Below the pieces are notes generated by a model, which saw only the letters and a list, made by a program, of their open reading frames with translations, did no database searches and was not told the DNA's origin. A stretch of DNA of 64,000 nt from Hydractinia symbiolongicarpus (Eukaryota > Cnidaria > Hydrozoa > Anthoathecata > Hydractiniidae). Positions 10,785 through 24,188 of the stretch are shown here, one piece after another. Location: assembly GCF_029227915.1 (NCBI RefSeq), contig NC_079877.1, forward strand, positions 15,734,851-15,798,850, written 5' to 3'. Each line of letters starts with the position of its first letter. The stretch's first letter is position 1. Position numbers and translations under genes: made by a program.

Positions 10785-11200
10785 GAGTATAGGCCATAGG
10801 CTAACCAGAGTAAAACATTGGCTTGAAGCTGATTCACTTGGGCATTGTTTATAAAGTTCGTTCTGTCAGTATTCGAAATGACCGTATTAGAGCCTCCGAG
10901 TTACTCGGTTTGGGCCATAGTCTAACCAAAGTAAAACAATGACTTGACGCTGATTCACTTCGGCATTGTTTATAAAGTTTGTTCTGTCAGTATTCGAAAT
11001 GACCGTATCAGAGCCTCTGAGTTACTCGGTATGGGCCATAGGCTAACCAGAGTAAAACATTGTCTTGACGCTGATTCACTTCGGCGGCATTGTTTATAAA
11101 GTTCGTTCTGTCAGTATTCGAAATGACCGTATCAGAGCCTCCGAGTTACTCGGTATGGACCATAGGCTAACCAGAGTAAAACATTGGCTTGACGCTGATT
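10785..11200. repeat. 121-bp tandem repeat, about 3.5 copies
   Basis: Units start at the 'ggccataggctaaccagagt' phrase near 10792, 10913, 11034 and 11158 (spacings 121, 121 and 124, the last with an extra 'cgg'). Each unit also holds 'gattcacttcggcattgttt' and 'cagtattcgaaatgaccgta'. The final unit is cut off near 11200 and runs into unrelated sequence. Its position, just beyond the 3' end of the right KDZ copy, suggests a subterminal array of that element. Confidence 0.85.
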
Positions 11201-11546
11201 CATTTCTACGTCTTTCTTACTGTGAAAATTATCGTTTTGCGCTACACAGGCAACAGGCTCGTGAAGAAACAAGGTGGGAAGGAAGTTACGCCAACAATTA
11301 TATTATATAGTTAAGTAAGGTACACGAATTTTAATATCTAGTCATGAAATTTAAAACAAAAATAAATTATATGTAAAAAAATATCTTAGGTATTAAATAC
11401 ATTGTTTTGTTTCAGAATAGGTCTAATGAAGATGGTTGTTTCAGGTACAAGTCATGCGCAACACTTTTGGTTATATACTCCTTATTCCCTTCCGTTGTAT
11501 TTTTATATAATCGAACTACGGCTTCATATATATATTTACAATATAA

Positions 11547-14500
11547 CTAATATTCACCATCTGCACTTTCACTTGAATCTGAGTATATTTCACTGTCCTC
11601 AGAGTAATACGCGAAATCTATCGTTTCGTCGTCTTCGTACATAACTAGCACATCATTCGCAAGTGGATTTTCAATGTGACGAAACTATTGAACAGAGTTT
11701 TATTTCGATTTAAGGTATCGCTCACGCGGCCCATAACTTCACTGATGACAAACTTTTTGGCAGGCTTGTCGCATGTTTCCAAGTATTGTTTTAGTATTTG
11801 AAATTGCGCTTGCTAATAATCTATAACGCATGACATTTCATGTTTTACAAGGCCAATCTCTTCAGACGCTCGTTGCTGTCTCAAATATAATTGGACGCAA
11901 TTTCTTTTCACATTTTCTGGAATTATTGACGTTTTCTAAAATAGCAAGTATTGCAATATGCACGTGACATGTGCGTAAAAATTACTAATTATACTAAATT
12001 ATAAAAAAATGGAAACAAGAATCACTTAAAAAATCACGAAATACGGCACACGAGGTAAACACTATCATGGATTGAAATACTTTGGTATACAGCTGAGTTC
12101 ACATCCAATATTTTACTGTATTTGAGGTTAGAATAGCTCTCGTTTAACTCCTTCCGTATGTCATTTAATCCGTCCAGCTGATTCTTTATTTCTCTACACA
12201 CTTTATTTATTTGGGCGCTGAGACGATTAGCAATTGCAGATCCATCTAGGAGGGAAACCCAGACAGTTTGATTATAGTAAGAGCTATTACGTTGTAATAA
12301 ACTTCGATTAAGGAGATTAAGTTTTTTAAAAGAACCTCGTATCAAATTTGAACGATTAACGATGGAAGTTTAAGTCAGAAACAAGTCATCAAAGAATGGT
12401 AATGCGAACAAAGAACAATTGAATATTTCATTAGTACCTCCGTAACGATTTTTTAATACAAACAACATCATTCGTTCTGATACCCCGTGGTATAGTTGGC
12501 ATATGGCTTCATCTTGTGAGGATTGCAAGGCGTTTTTATGTTCGAATCGATATTCAGGAGTACTAACGGTTCAACGTGCAAGAACTTTATGCTTCTTTTC
12601 AAGACTTTGGAGAGTGATATCAATCCTAAAATTTGCAGAAATGGTTATCTTTTATTTCTTATATATATGTTATATTACTTCTTATATAATATAACAGCGC
12701 AAATTTTAGGATGCCTAACGTAAATAAACAATTAGGATGTCCACCTTGCTGCTTTAGAAATATGGCAAGCTCGATCTGATAGCTTTTCACTCATCGGTGA
12801 CAGGCGCTTTTCTTTCCAAAATTATTTGAGCTTTCGATAGTAGCACTGAGTCCATTCAATATCTAGATCAATTTAAAATCAATAGTGACTCTCGCTTATT
12901 CTCGCCTACCCTCGCCCGTTTAAATTACTAAAAATTACCTTTCGCATTTGAAGGCTGTTTTGTTACCGCTTCATCCTCCTCGCTTTTCCACGCATTCAAC
13001 ACGTCTGATGTGATACTTACTAAGAATACAACTGACAAACAAATTATATATAGGCTTTAAAAAGTACTTTTTCTAATTAAAGTTCTCTGCCCTCGATGTT
13101 TAAACAAAAAAAGTTTTTGAAATAACTTTCTGCGTTCGTAAGTTTAACGGAGAAGTATTCGATAACGATTTAAAATATGCACATGCGTAAAAAAAAACTC
13201 TGAGAAAAATACACTTAGTATTCCCGGTCTTAAGGTTGTAGAACATCTTCACTACTTAACATACCTTGAAAGTTTGAGCATATTGCATCAAGTTCATCAC
13301 AGCACGACTTAATCGTTTTATTGGCTGTTTCATAAAGATTTACCAATGTATTTCCTTAATTAATAAACCTTTTATAAATACTACATGATTTAATCATGTT
13401 TACCTCTTTTGCTTTATTCTACCTATGTATACCTATATTGCCCATTTTGATTGATCCAAAATGCATTAAAGCGTCACCCAGTAAATCCATGCGATGAGCG
13501 GGGGTCATCTCTTTAGTAATTTTGGAAAACGAGCGCAAGTATGACCAAAGTCTTTCCATTAATTCTCCGTCCATGAGACCAAATGACTCTAGTCTTCGAA
13601 TGGAGTTCTTTATCTAGGTACACACTACATTGAAGTAACAATATTATGATCTTAAGCACTTAAACAAGTGATAATAATTACCTACCTGGCAATTAACGTT
13701 GTGACCATATGAAGGAAACAAAGGTATACCGAAATTGAAATGGTTGTACTTCGTCATGGTTTGTTTTTTCTGTATAAAAATTGTATTATAAAACATTGTT
13801 TTATCACTCTGCTGTTAAAGAACCGCTTTCTCATACACTTGATATTTGAAAGTTTTTGTAACTAACCTCTAAGTGTCGTTTTAAAACACATGCTATATCG
13901 TATACTATATGCACATTTAATTCTTTTCCATTAGATTCCTGCAAAATCTTATCTAACAGCATAACAGCATAACCCAACCTAAAAAATGTCAGTCACCCTT
14001 TTTCCTTATATGAAAAAAACAAAATTTCCCATCATATAAAAATCATGAACATCTACACAATTTAACCAAAAATAAGTATATGCTTAACCCACCTTTCCCC
14101 ATGGCACATATTTAAAAATAATTTTGAATATTCATGTCGACACGACATGCCAAACACACCAGTAACACTGAGCTTATTTGTCTTCCGCTTAGAACGGATG
14201 TTGTTGCCAGCTTGAAAATTACTGCAATCCTAAAAAATATATCACATATACAAATATATATATATATATATATGCACATAATGCCACATACATAAATAAC
14301 ATTTTTTTGATTAAAGTTAAGTGTTTTTGTATAAATATTTTAAATATATTACTCACTTTCCTTGTTTCCCCTGATGAATCGTCGTATTTCTCCATCAAAT
14401 TAACAACTTCAGTATCTGCAACAAACAACTGCTCTGACCGTATTGGCATCTTTTTTGATTTAGAAGAAGATTTTTTCAAGACCAACCCAAAATTGGCATC

Positions 14501-15900
14501 CATACAATAAAACAAGCTTCCATTTTTCTAAATTTATTCACAATTAGATATATATATAAACTATTCTAACAAGATCCTAAAGTTGATAGTAAAGTTAATA
14601 ATTGCTTCATAAGCTTTTTCCTACATTGGGGCAAGCTGCACATTTCCTAAATCCAGAATAATTCGGACTTACTGTCTTCAAATTAAGTTAGCCATAGCGA
14701 AATTGTCTAAATTGGTCAATTGCATCTATTTTCAAAAAGCGATAAAGACATTTTCTCTAGAAAAATGATTAAAATTACACAAGCTCTAATTACTATAAAG
14801 GTTCCTTTGACTCACATTTGACTCGCACACACAATATTGCAACCGACTAACCAACTGGTGATCAAGAATTCCACTTTTACAAGAAAGTGCATCACAAAAA
14901 GATAATAGTGATATTTTCCCTTCTAATTGCAAAGCTATGAAAGTGAAAAGTAGTTCCATAGATACAGCTGTTAGTGGCTTTGTAGGAGTTGCAGGCCATA
15001 CATTGTACTGCACAAGAGAATTCAGTTCTTTATTGCATGAACAAAAATACACACAACATTCATGCAAATACCCTAAATGAGAAAATTTATGTTTTCATTT
15101 TAATAACATATATATATATATATGCTACAAATACGGTTGCTTAGTCTTGTATATATATACAAATTGTTGCAAATATATGTATATACTAACCAATAATTGT
15201 CATATTACGAGTATATCTTGACGAACACATTTGTACATGTTTGCTGCACAACGTTCGGTAGTATTTGTACTCTTTTACTTCAAAATGATTCTAAAACCCA
15301 ATGAAAAGAATCAGTAGATGTTTTGTTACACACAATGCCACAAAGTTGCATCCATACCAAAAATATAAACCTATTATATCAGCCCTAAAATAAAGTTTTA
15401 GTTTTGCATGTAAAAGGCTGAGAGTGAACACTGTGTAATAAATCATAGAAATAACTCACAGTAATTTCTTTCATGCAATGAAATGGAATACTGCTATGAA
15501 ATTCTTTGCAACAACTGCTGCAATGATTGACACCATACACAAGCTGTATTTGAAAAATCTACACCACATTTTACACAATTGGTTGAAAGCATAAGATGAT
15601 ACTTATTTCCATATGCCAATATAGTATCTTCAGTTTTTAATTTCCTTCAATTTTCTTTTCTTTGGACTTTTAGTACAGTCCAGTTTTAACAACAGCTTCG
15701 CCACTTATTAGAAACTCACAGACATGGTGAAGTTCTGCATCAAAAATATTGTTGCTAGATGATGAAGGTTGACTTATTGTGATATCATTGTTGGTAGATG
15801 ACTGATATGGTGCACTCTTATAAACTTTTTTAACTCTGCTATTATGCAACCGACTGCTAACTATTCTAGCACCCTTACGTTTGGTTTTTGCAAATGGCAT
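11547..15900 (-). pseudogene. KDZ transposase, right copy (fuller)
   Basis: Second KDZ transposase copy, read leftwards. It has what the left copy lacks. An N-terminal exon starts with ATG at 15900 (MPFAKTKRKGARIVSSRLHN). A Cys-cluster segment lies near 15560-15470 (NHCSSCCKEFHSSIPFHCMK), the CxC-type zinc cluster that accompanies KDZ enzymes. The 12.46-15.19 kb segment holds catalytic exons with CMDANFGL, YDMACVLKRHL and GLMDGEFMERLWS. A C-terminal part at 12330-12060 (SYYNQTVWVSLLDGSAIANR) is followed by a part near 11830-11700 (YLETCDKPAKKFVISEVMGR). An acidic tail ends in SSESADGEY with a stop at 11549-11547. Where the left copy has a stop (near 3888), this copy reads through, but it has its own stop near 12825 and frame breaks. 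Likely inactive but recently so. Confidence 0.85.
12461..15188 (-). repeat. right arm of the 2.7-kb inverted repeat
   Basis: Reverse complement of 2463-5128 at very high identity across exons and introns. This arm keeps about 60 bp (near 12720-12785) that the left arm has lost. Beyond 12461 and 15188 the KDZ gene continues here but not in the left copy, so this copy is the likely source. Confidence 0.9.
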
Positions 15901-18170
15901 TGTTAATAATGTATATATATTATATTTAACATAGATCGTTACGAAAAAAAAAGGTATTTTTTATTCATAATGTCAGCCAACATCAATTTTTTATACTGCA
16001 CACTATTAAAGAATATGTTTTTCGCCAAGTTCACAATCATAATAATTATACTCTCCTCATGTATAACCTCCTTTGCTTTGAATAAACTATCACTTTAGGA
16101 GTAGGTGACAAAAAATTTTCGTAATGATTATGAGGGTGCTAATAAGCCCCAAATGCCCGCATAAGAGAGAGTTTGGGCAACATTTTGACTAAAATTCATG
16201 ATTTCACCGAAAATTCTCCAAATATATCCACACATTCCTAAATTATTCCCGAAATTCAAAATGGCGCTTTCAATCCCGTTGAGCTAGCCACAATAAAAGA
16301 CAACCCTTGGAGTAAACAGAGTTCCTTTTTTTATATAATTTTTGCTGATAAATCTAGCTAGCTAGCTGCTACCTAAAATATGCCACTCATTTTCCGAAAG
16401 TTTCTTGTTTCCATTTGTAAAAATTTAATGTCAATCCGCTACTGAGTATTGAACATCACAGTACTAGACCTAAAGAAATGGTAATTTAGAACTTGCCTAA
16501 GCACATTAGTAAACATCCACTTCACATTAGATAAGAAGTAATAAGCACCTAATATGTTGTAGCAGAGGGAGGGGAGAATCCAAACCAAACCTACTAAACC
16601 AACTTTGCAAAACCTGTGGAAAACCTATGGAAAAAAGTTCTTAAAGAGTTATAGTCTAACTAGCTAGCTAGCATCGAGCTATTCTATAGTTGTGATGATA
16701 AAGCGAATCCGTAAAGTAAATTAAGGCAGATAAATGTGGAAAATAAAACTAAACACGCTCGTTGGGAATGGGTTCGTTCGTAGCATTGCTGTCATCTTTT
16801 TTTACTTTACTTTTCTTAGATGTATAATTTCCGGAATCAAGCTTGTTCGGTAAACTTGGCTCAACTGTAAAGCGATTGGGAGCGGTATCAGTTGTCTCCA
16901 GAGATACAGACATACAGCTGTAAGCGATGACCATCGTATCACAGTACGCAACTGTTACCGATGTCTATAGATCACACAATACTCAATCGTTATCAAAATA
17001 CAAACAATTATAAGGTCAATTTTAGTATAGGCTGTTAAATATCAGTAATTCTTGATTAGGACACCTAAATATACTTTAAAGTTCTTTAATCAAGAAGCAC
17101 CAAATTTAAAATTTATTTAGTGATATAAATATTATATATATATATAAAATTGAATGTATTTGAAAATAAGTTAAAAGTACATAACTGTCAGTTTCACGCT
17201 GAACGATTATCAAATGTACAGTGATAAACTACTTCAACAAATTTTAAAGAACTGTGTAAATCCGGTGGGGATATGTACAAGTTATAGACATAAAAGAGCA
17301 ATACAATTGATAAAAACAGTTAAAAGAAAGACGTATTAAATTATTTGTCCGGAGGCACAGATTTAAAATTGTTCAAATAAAACTTGTTACTATGACGACA
17401 CTTCGATATTAATTCTGTTCTTTTGTTTAGCAATTTCAGTTTGGATGTTATTATATGGTATTAAAACTTTTGTTCCATGACAAAAGACTTAAATCGAATC
17501 AATATTTGCTTTGGTTTAACAATAAATTTCTTTTTGCACTTACTTGAGATATAAGACAAAGTTTTTTGTTCACTTACTCACCAAATTATACACCAACATT
17601 AATAAGGTAACATACTGGAGAATGCAAATAAAAAGAAAACCTAAAATTTTGCAACTTAATTGTCTGTAACAAATAGATATATACATGTCTTGCACGCTAT
17701 GAATTAAATAAGGTAAACTTCTTTTGTTACGGGAGCTTTGAACAGATGGATGAAAGATGCTTTTAGTTGTTTTTAACATGATATATATATATAGTTGGCT
17801 TTGTAGGGACGCTAAGCTACAGCTGTAGCTAGCTTAAATGGGAGCTTTAAACACATACTCTAGAACCGTATTTAAGGTCTCTCTGGAAGCATTTGAGAGA
17901 AGGTAGATAGGTAGTTAGGTAGCTAGCTAGCCTATCCCTTCAAAAGGGGAGAACCTAAAGAAGCCAGCTAGCTAGCTATATATACATCACACCACCACTA
18001 CCTAGGCCATTTGCCAACAATTTGATGCTTAGGTCGTAGAATAAGGAACTCGCAAATTAAGTTAATCTTCCATCATAAAGATAAAGGTCCATATCAACCT
18101 GAAAAATTACTTTCCAAGAAGTTTGTTGGATCACTTGCATCTACAGTCGCCATTTTGTTTTTAGCCTAAC
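15901..18170. other. non-coding stretch with LTR-like scrap
   Basis: No gene recognised. At about 16869-16970 there is a block (ctccagagatacagacatac) that recurs at 18176-18290 in the same orientation and probably derives from LTRs. Clusters of 'gctagctagc' occur near 16360, 16660 and 17920-17975. A line at 17825-17860 (taaatgggagctttaaa) resembles the body of the SINE at 47.5 kb. Confidence 0.4.
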
Positions 18171-18175
18171 AGGCT

Positions 18176-18530
18176 GCGACCGATAGCCAGCGTTATCAGC
18201 TATCTCCAGAGATACAGACATACGGCTGTATCTGATAACCAACGCGTCACAGTGCACAAGTGTTGCCGATCTATATCACATACAGTTAACAGAAACGGGT
18301 GTGCTAACCCGAGGAGAAACAGCGGGGTCGCCCGTTCTTTATATATCGCATATTTCGTGTTTCCGTAGCACGATGTTTTTTTCGCGCGCAAAAAGGCAGA
18401 CGGAATACGGCTATTATTAAAGAGATTTGAATTAGAACGCACACTTGCAATACAGTTACTGTTGTTGTTGTTAGCATTCGCCGCGGTAGATAACATAAAT
18501 AAATATTCACATTTTCAGCACCAGAGTTAG
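18176..18530 (-). mobile_element. LTR-like fragment next to gag
   Basis: Repeated block shared with 16869-16970, followed by GC-richer sequence with a possible transcription start region ('ctttatatatcgcat'). It lies directly 3' of the minus-strand gag frame, where pol should be, so pol has been deleted and the LTR-like sequence now follows gag. Terminal TG/CA could not be fixed. Confidence 0.35.
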
Positions 18531-18534
18531 AGGA

Positions 18535-19329
18535 TCAGAAGTAGCCATTTTGTTGTTCACTGAGCGCCGAACCCCTAGCACTACTTTTGCAGCAACATGC
18601 AAAATGATCGATCTTGTGGCATTTATTACATTTTTTCCCTTCGGCCGGACATGCCTGAGAATGTGGGTAGTTGTTCCCACATCTATAACACGTTTTATGG
18701 TTATCTTTTCGGCTACTGCTATTTCCTCTGCTGGACAAGTTCTTACCTCTGAGTGTTTCCAGTTTCTTTGTAAGTCGGTTAATTTCTTTCTGTGGATTCA
18801 TCAAACGCTCTACATCACCGGCTTGTTGAGCTACATCCTCCAAATGTTTTCCATAAATTATTAAGTCTGCTAAACTAATTGCTGTATTCTTAAATGCGTG
18901 TTTACGAATTTTGGTGTAACACAATTTGTTGTTTAAGCTCTTTGTCCAAATTTGTTCCAAAGTCACATTTGTTCGCCTTCTGTTTTAACCGTTATGAAAA
19001 ACTGATGAATGTTTTCGTCGGGATGTTGATTTAATTTTCCAAATGTATACACTTCATAATCGATGTTTTTCTTAGGTGAAAAATATCCATCAAATATTGT
19101 AATGGCGTTTGCAAACGTTTCATCTGTACCTGGTACTAAAAGATCGTATATGTCATACGCCAATGTAAATAAGCAATAAGGCTAATTTCTGCTCGTCTTC
19201 TTCAACGCTCAGAGCGACACACAATTTCAAAAAACGTTTCTTATATTCTTCCCTTCGAGATAAGATTGCAGTAAAATCATCCGCATCGAACTTCGGAAAA
19301 GTTGAAAGGTTAAAAGTTGAAATAGCCAT
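18535..19329 (-). pseudogene. Ty3/Gypsy gag relic
   Basis: The minus-strand frame starts with ATG at 19329 (MAISTFNLSTFPKFDADDF). It is interrupted by a one-base frame change near 19155 and continues as AYDIYDLLVPGTDETFANAI and FDGYFSPKKNIDYEVYTFGK. After another break near 18965 it ends with a CCHC-type nucleocapsid (CYRCGNNYPHSQACPAEGKK, then CNKCHKIDHFACCC). Gag packages the retrotransposon RNA into particles. Just upstream, at about 19440-19450, tggcgacgag fits the sequence next to a primer-binding site. No protease, reverse transcriptase or integrase follows, so it is a deleted element. Confidence 0.8.
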
Positions 19330-19445
19330 AGCTTGTAATAAACAGAATACAAAGGAATTACACCAAGATTATTGTCTTCTGAAAATGAAATAAATTTCTG
19401 CTGTTGCTTATGATCTTTCGTTAAAAATATAATTTCTCGTCGCCA

Positions 19446-21150
19446 ATGTTAAACGCTAAGGACACGTGTGTTCAACATAATCTATTCTCAAAAATAATTA
19501 TATTTACAGTACTTTTTTCGTACTTGTTTTCGATATGCTCTCCATCGTATAGGGCTTACTCCATTGTAGTGTATACTCACTATAACAGTTTCTGGAAAAA
19601 AATGAACACATTGGTGAATCTTTTACGCGGAGCCAATTCATGTGCGAGATTACATGAGAAACTAAGCCAAGGCGGTAAAGATTTTATTTATAAAGCGGGT
19701 CGACATTGAATTTTAAAAGAATATCCTAAGATCTAGTGCTTATAATGTTGTATTTATTATAGTGTAGTAAAGTTTAGCTTAAGATAAACCTATTTCATAT
19801 TCCTGTGCAAGTATTGCCTCACACCTCAAGTAGCCAGTGTTTGAAACGCGACTTCAGGAACGAAAACTTGTTTGATGGCGCGCCGTATATTCATTTTTGC
19901 TCAAAAAGTGCCTTTTTGCTTTCCGTACAAAAGTTTGGTTGATTTTTTGCCATTTTGAGTCATATTACACATGTGTTGGATGTTATACACCGATTACTGG
20001 TTACTTATTGTGGATTTTCATGTATGTTTTTGGTCCTCATCTTAGTCTTTCCATTATGGTTTTACATTGATTTCATATCATTTTGCAGCTTAAAACATTT
20101 TAATTGCATCATTTAAGGAACTTTTAGCTACCTACTCATTACGCAGACTTACACACTTTGATTCTATTTTTTTATTCTCTATCATTTTATCTTTAAAATT
20201 TATACCAGTGTTGAAAATGGTTTTGTATCTTCATTATGATGATACAATCATCTTGAAATTTGTCATTTCAGATGATTCTTCGGCCCAGTATTGACATCAA
20301 TCAAATACAATTGTAAACAGAGGGTTTCACTTTATTATAGACAACAACATTGTTGGTTACATCACCAATTTATAGCCAATGAAGTCCAGAGTTTTGCATT
20401 TGTTATGTTATTGAGATTTTTCAAATCGAAGTGAAATAACCTGCGCATCTACTTTTATATTATTTAGTAGACTCTAGCGTATGTACCGAACAAACAAACA
20501 AACAGCTCTAGCGTATAACATCCGTATTAGATCATTAATAAAATAGACATAATTCAGTGTTTCTCACATTGGAAAAACACATCACGGAATTAAGACGTAT
20601 GTCACAAAATTAGGACGTGTCAGCAGATCCCTTTTTTGCTTAACACGGGGAAATGTCCACCTCTTGTTTACCTGCATTTTTACGTTTATTGTTGTATTAA
20701 ATAACACATTTTTTGAGAATTAAAGTCCAAAGTACCTGTTTTCAACTTCCTGCCACTACTTCTATTCCGATATATCTTTGTAAAGATTTTTGAGAATCAC
20801 ATCAAAAATTTTTTTATAAATTCCTTGCCTTTCATAAGTTATATTTTTTTCCTCATTCACAAATTTGTTAATTAAAATAGCAGTAATATGATATGGTGAT
20901 GATACAAACAGGTCTAGCCAATTGGGTTTTGCAGGAATCAATTTTTTCCCTTACCCAGTGTTGTATCTTTGTTTATATCATATACTGTATAGTCATTTGG
21001 GTATATTCTTTTGTTATTCATGGTTTTTGAAAATAATTGATTGAAAAAAAAATAAAAATATTATTGATATCTTTTTAAAATTGTATTGTGTGTTCAAACC
21101 AACAGGATTTCTTGTTTTGTAGATTTTTAATCAACATCAAATCGCAATTC
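19446..21150. other. no gene seen; possible LTR at the left edge
   Basis: 19447 onwards (tgttaaacgctaaggacacg) could be the end of the 5' LTR of the gag relic. From about 19.75 to 21.15 kb I see only AT-rich sequence and short simple repeats (caaacaaacaaaca near 20493). Confidence 0.4.
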
Positions 21151-21391
21151 TAAATACACTCTTTTACGGTCTCAGTTCCGGTCCGCTTTTTACACACTTG
21201 TTTCTACGCAACGGAAGAATTTCGAGCAAAACTTAAGGACAGTTGCGGTTAGTAGGTGAGAGAAGTAGGTCGAAAAGTAAACATTGATAAAAAAAAGTTA
21301 AAAAAGGATATTATATCCACAAAAAAACAAACAGTATTTTTAAATACTAAACCCACAAATTATTTTGATAAACTCTTTGGTGATTAAAGAA

Positions 21392-22269
21392 GATGGATGG
21401 CGAAATTCCAAGCTGTATCAGCGCCAGTGGAACAGACAATTCTGAAGTTCCAGAACTTGGAGAACTCAGTCTTGAGGATTTCAAGCTGTGGAGTTCTAAG
21501 GCATTAAAATCCTTTCTTTCCCTTCGAAATAAATCTGTTGCTGGTTCAATCGAAGTTTTGACAGACCGGTGAGTAAGCATTGAATAACTTAAACTTCAGA
21601 GCCAGCCTGTGGCTGTGTCAGTGCAGTGGCTTCTGTGTTGCTTACAGAGCTAGGGCTTTTTTGTGATTATGGATATCAACTTTATGCTTTACTTGTTTTA
21701 TTTTTAGCGCTTTCGCAGCGTATGAAGAACGTGTACCAGTCGACCAAGAGAGGGAGCATATTGAGAAAACTTTACTCCAGGAATATGTAAATAAACTTTT
21801 AGTTGAGGGAGAAAACATTCCAGATCCTTCAGATTTGAAAGCAGGTTGGATAAAAGAGGAAAATGGAATTTCGCAATGGCCACCATTATACCTCAGTGAC
21901 ATTTCAAGATATTAACATGAAGTTTCAAATAAACATGATCTGGTTCAAAGGATCGAATGCGAATATAAGCAGGGAAAGGCATATCGATACTTTTCAAACA
22001 ATTTTATTGGTGAAGTACAAATTAATTTATTGGATGATGAATTAAAATTTTGGCAAAACGTGCTGAAAAATCTGGTTTGGTTTTGGAAAAAGTTTACTGC
22101 AGCAGAAATTTTATCGCAAAAATTGAAAAAACGATTTAATGTTATTCATGAAGAGCGAGATTTGGTACATATTGTGCGAGTGATTCCGAATGTTGATTGT
22201 GAGATATCAAGTGACAATATGATACCAGATTTACTTTCCCAGGATAGCTTTGATTTAATAGTGGATTAG
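21392..22269 (+). pseudogene. SAP/YqaJ partner protein of ISL2EU, internally deleted
   Basis: Exon 1 is 21392-21568 (MDGEIPSCISASG..., then LEDFKLWSSKALKSFLSLRN, a SAP-like helix pair), with a gtgagt donor. Exon 2 starts after ttttag at about 21708 and reads VPVDQEREHIEKTLLQEYVN, IPDPSDLKAGWIKEENG and SQWPPLYLSDISRY. A single TAA then interrupts the same frame, which continues through ECEYKQGKAYRYFSNNFIGE into INLLDDELKFW...WFWKKF and stops at 22269. The first part matches the N-terminus of SAP/SWIM/YqaJ proteins of ISL2EU elements; the end resembles the last strand and helix of a YqaJ nuclease. The zinc-finger and nuclease core between them are missing, so this is a collapsed gene. Confidence 0.6.
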
Positions 22270-22486
22270 TTTATATATACATGTTGTATTTGTAAATCGT
22301 TTAGTGATTCAAATTATTCAGAAGGGTTTTTGCGAATAAATTTTTTCTCAAAAACATTTTATATATACAATATATACCTTGAGGAAAAAATATTGCATTA
22401 CTTTTATTTTTGCAGAAGACAAGTTAAATTCCAAAAATTTTTGTATGACAAAAATTTTATTCTTCAATGTATATATTGTATATTGC

Positions 22487-24188
22487 TCAGTCAGTATATA
22501 TGGGATCTTTGAAATTGCACAATGCAGAGCACACAATTAAAATATCATCTATATGACCCAACATAGATATCGGTAGTTCGGTCGCCAAAATGCGAAATGT
22601 TTTTAATCGTCTGATAACCTGTTCAACCAGAATTCGTACTTTTGCGATTGAACTTGTTTTGCTAACTTCAGCGGGAGTCATTTGCGATGCTCCTCTACGT
22701 CCAGGTGGTACTAGAAAATATAAACATCTTGCAGCACATTCGTCGAATAAGTTAAAACCTTTGTCTGCCATAATAGAACTATATTTCGGAATTTTGTCCA
22801 AGAATTCACTATCCAGTGTTATTTGCTTATCGCTAATTCTTCCTGTGTATGCTTTTGATATGAATGTTATAGCTGAATTGGGTGCAACACATACAAGAAA
22901 TTTCAGTGTATTATGATGCTTGTAATCTGACCATGTTGCACTTTGTAATTCTAGGTCTCTTGGTGTCTCTATAAAAATTTCGGAACAGTCTATAATACCA
23001 TTTAAGTTTTTAAATTGGTGAAAGCGTCTGAGAGATGACAAAAAAAGTGTGCCAGGATCTGGAATATAAACAAATGACTTCAAATATTCAGCCATGCCTC
23101 TAAACCAACAATCAAAAATGTTCACACACAAACTTTCAGAAATTTCAAACCGCTGTGATAAATCGAGTGTTAACAGACCAAGTCTCAATTTCATCAGACA
23201 CAATATAAATTCATCGCATGAAGTCAATTTTCTATCTGGACCCATTTTTTCAGGGGTAACTTTGAACTGTCTTGTCCCTTCAAGATCATTCTTACTTCTA
23301 TAACGCCTTCTGACTGACGGTGCAATTTTTTCATGAAGTTTGTAGAATAACCCCAAGTTAGCAATGTTCGTGTAAAAGTTACAATTTTTATCTGTCAATA
23401 CTGTCTCACAGTGTGTTTTTTTATCATTGGCTTTTAATATTTTAATTTCCTCTTGTAATTTTCTAATGTGTTGTAGAAGAGTGTGCAATAATGATACTAA
23501 CATCACTTTTAAAACTAAAATGCTTATTTCCTCTTTTTCTTCCCTGGGTACATATTCAAAAAACATGTCTTCAACTTCATCATTAACTACCAGTGAATTC
23601 TCAATTACGTCAAAGTTCGATGATGTGGACAAATCACTTGAAAAAAGTTTTTTTTGATTTTGTTTACTACTACTGCTACTAGAGTCTCTAGCTTTCCTCT
23701 TTTCGATTGGAGGTGATAAAAGAGTGGCCTTTTGCCTGAATCGTAACCCATATTTTTAGTTGGATTGGGATTTAAAATCGTTGTTTTGCCATCCATAAAA
23801 TGGAGAGAGCAAATACGAGTATCTTTGCTGGGTTGTCATTACTTTTTACCACTGTAATCAGTTCTGTTCACTAACTTGATCCAGGCATCTCTTTTGTCTG
23901 GTTGTTTTCTTTCGGTTGGAAATGGATATAACCTAAAATGAAAATACATATGCAAATTATTATATTAAAGCTAGCCTATATTATATTTTATATTAAGAGT
24001 CTTCAAGTTGGCTAAGAAAAAACATATAAAAATCGCCTTAACCAGAATAATACTTAAATAAAAGGTTCCTCACATGAACATGATGATGAAGATCTTAAGC
24101 AGTTATGTATTTCACATTCCACTGTCCTCCATTTTCCCAACTTTCTAATGCTATTTGAGCAGTCTTTCACAACACATGTATACGCCAT
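22487..24188 (-). CDS. THAP-DDE transposase (ISL2EU)
   Basis: A nuclear transposase that binds the element ends and moves them. The first exon begins with ATG at 24188-24186 (MAYTCVVKDCSNSIRKLGKW), the first half of a C2CH THAP zinc finger. The second half is in an exon near 23940-23740 (LYPFPTERKQPDKRDAWIKL, then TRICSLHFMDGKTT). The long last frame, 23632-22487, has a coiled-coil segment (LLQHIRKLQEEIKILKAND), the HTH_Tnp_4 helix-turn-helix (SCDEFILCLMKLRLGLLTLD) and a DDE_Tnp_4 nuclease. Candidate catalytic residues are D in GIIDCSEIFIE, D in SIMADKGFNLFD and E in RILVEQVIRRLK. The last frame is open for 381 codons. Frame joins between THAP exons need introns, and a frame change in the second exon region could be a lesion. 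Confidence 0.75.

Noticed and set aside
18304-18496. Open frames in the 18.2-18.5 kb segment
   Set aside because: They lie in LTR-like sequence shared with 16.87-16.97 kb and have low-complexity Asn-rich content.
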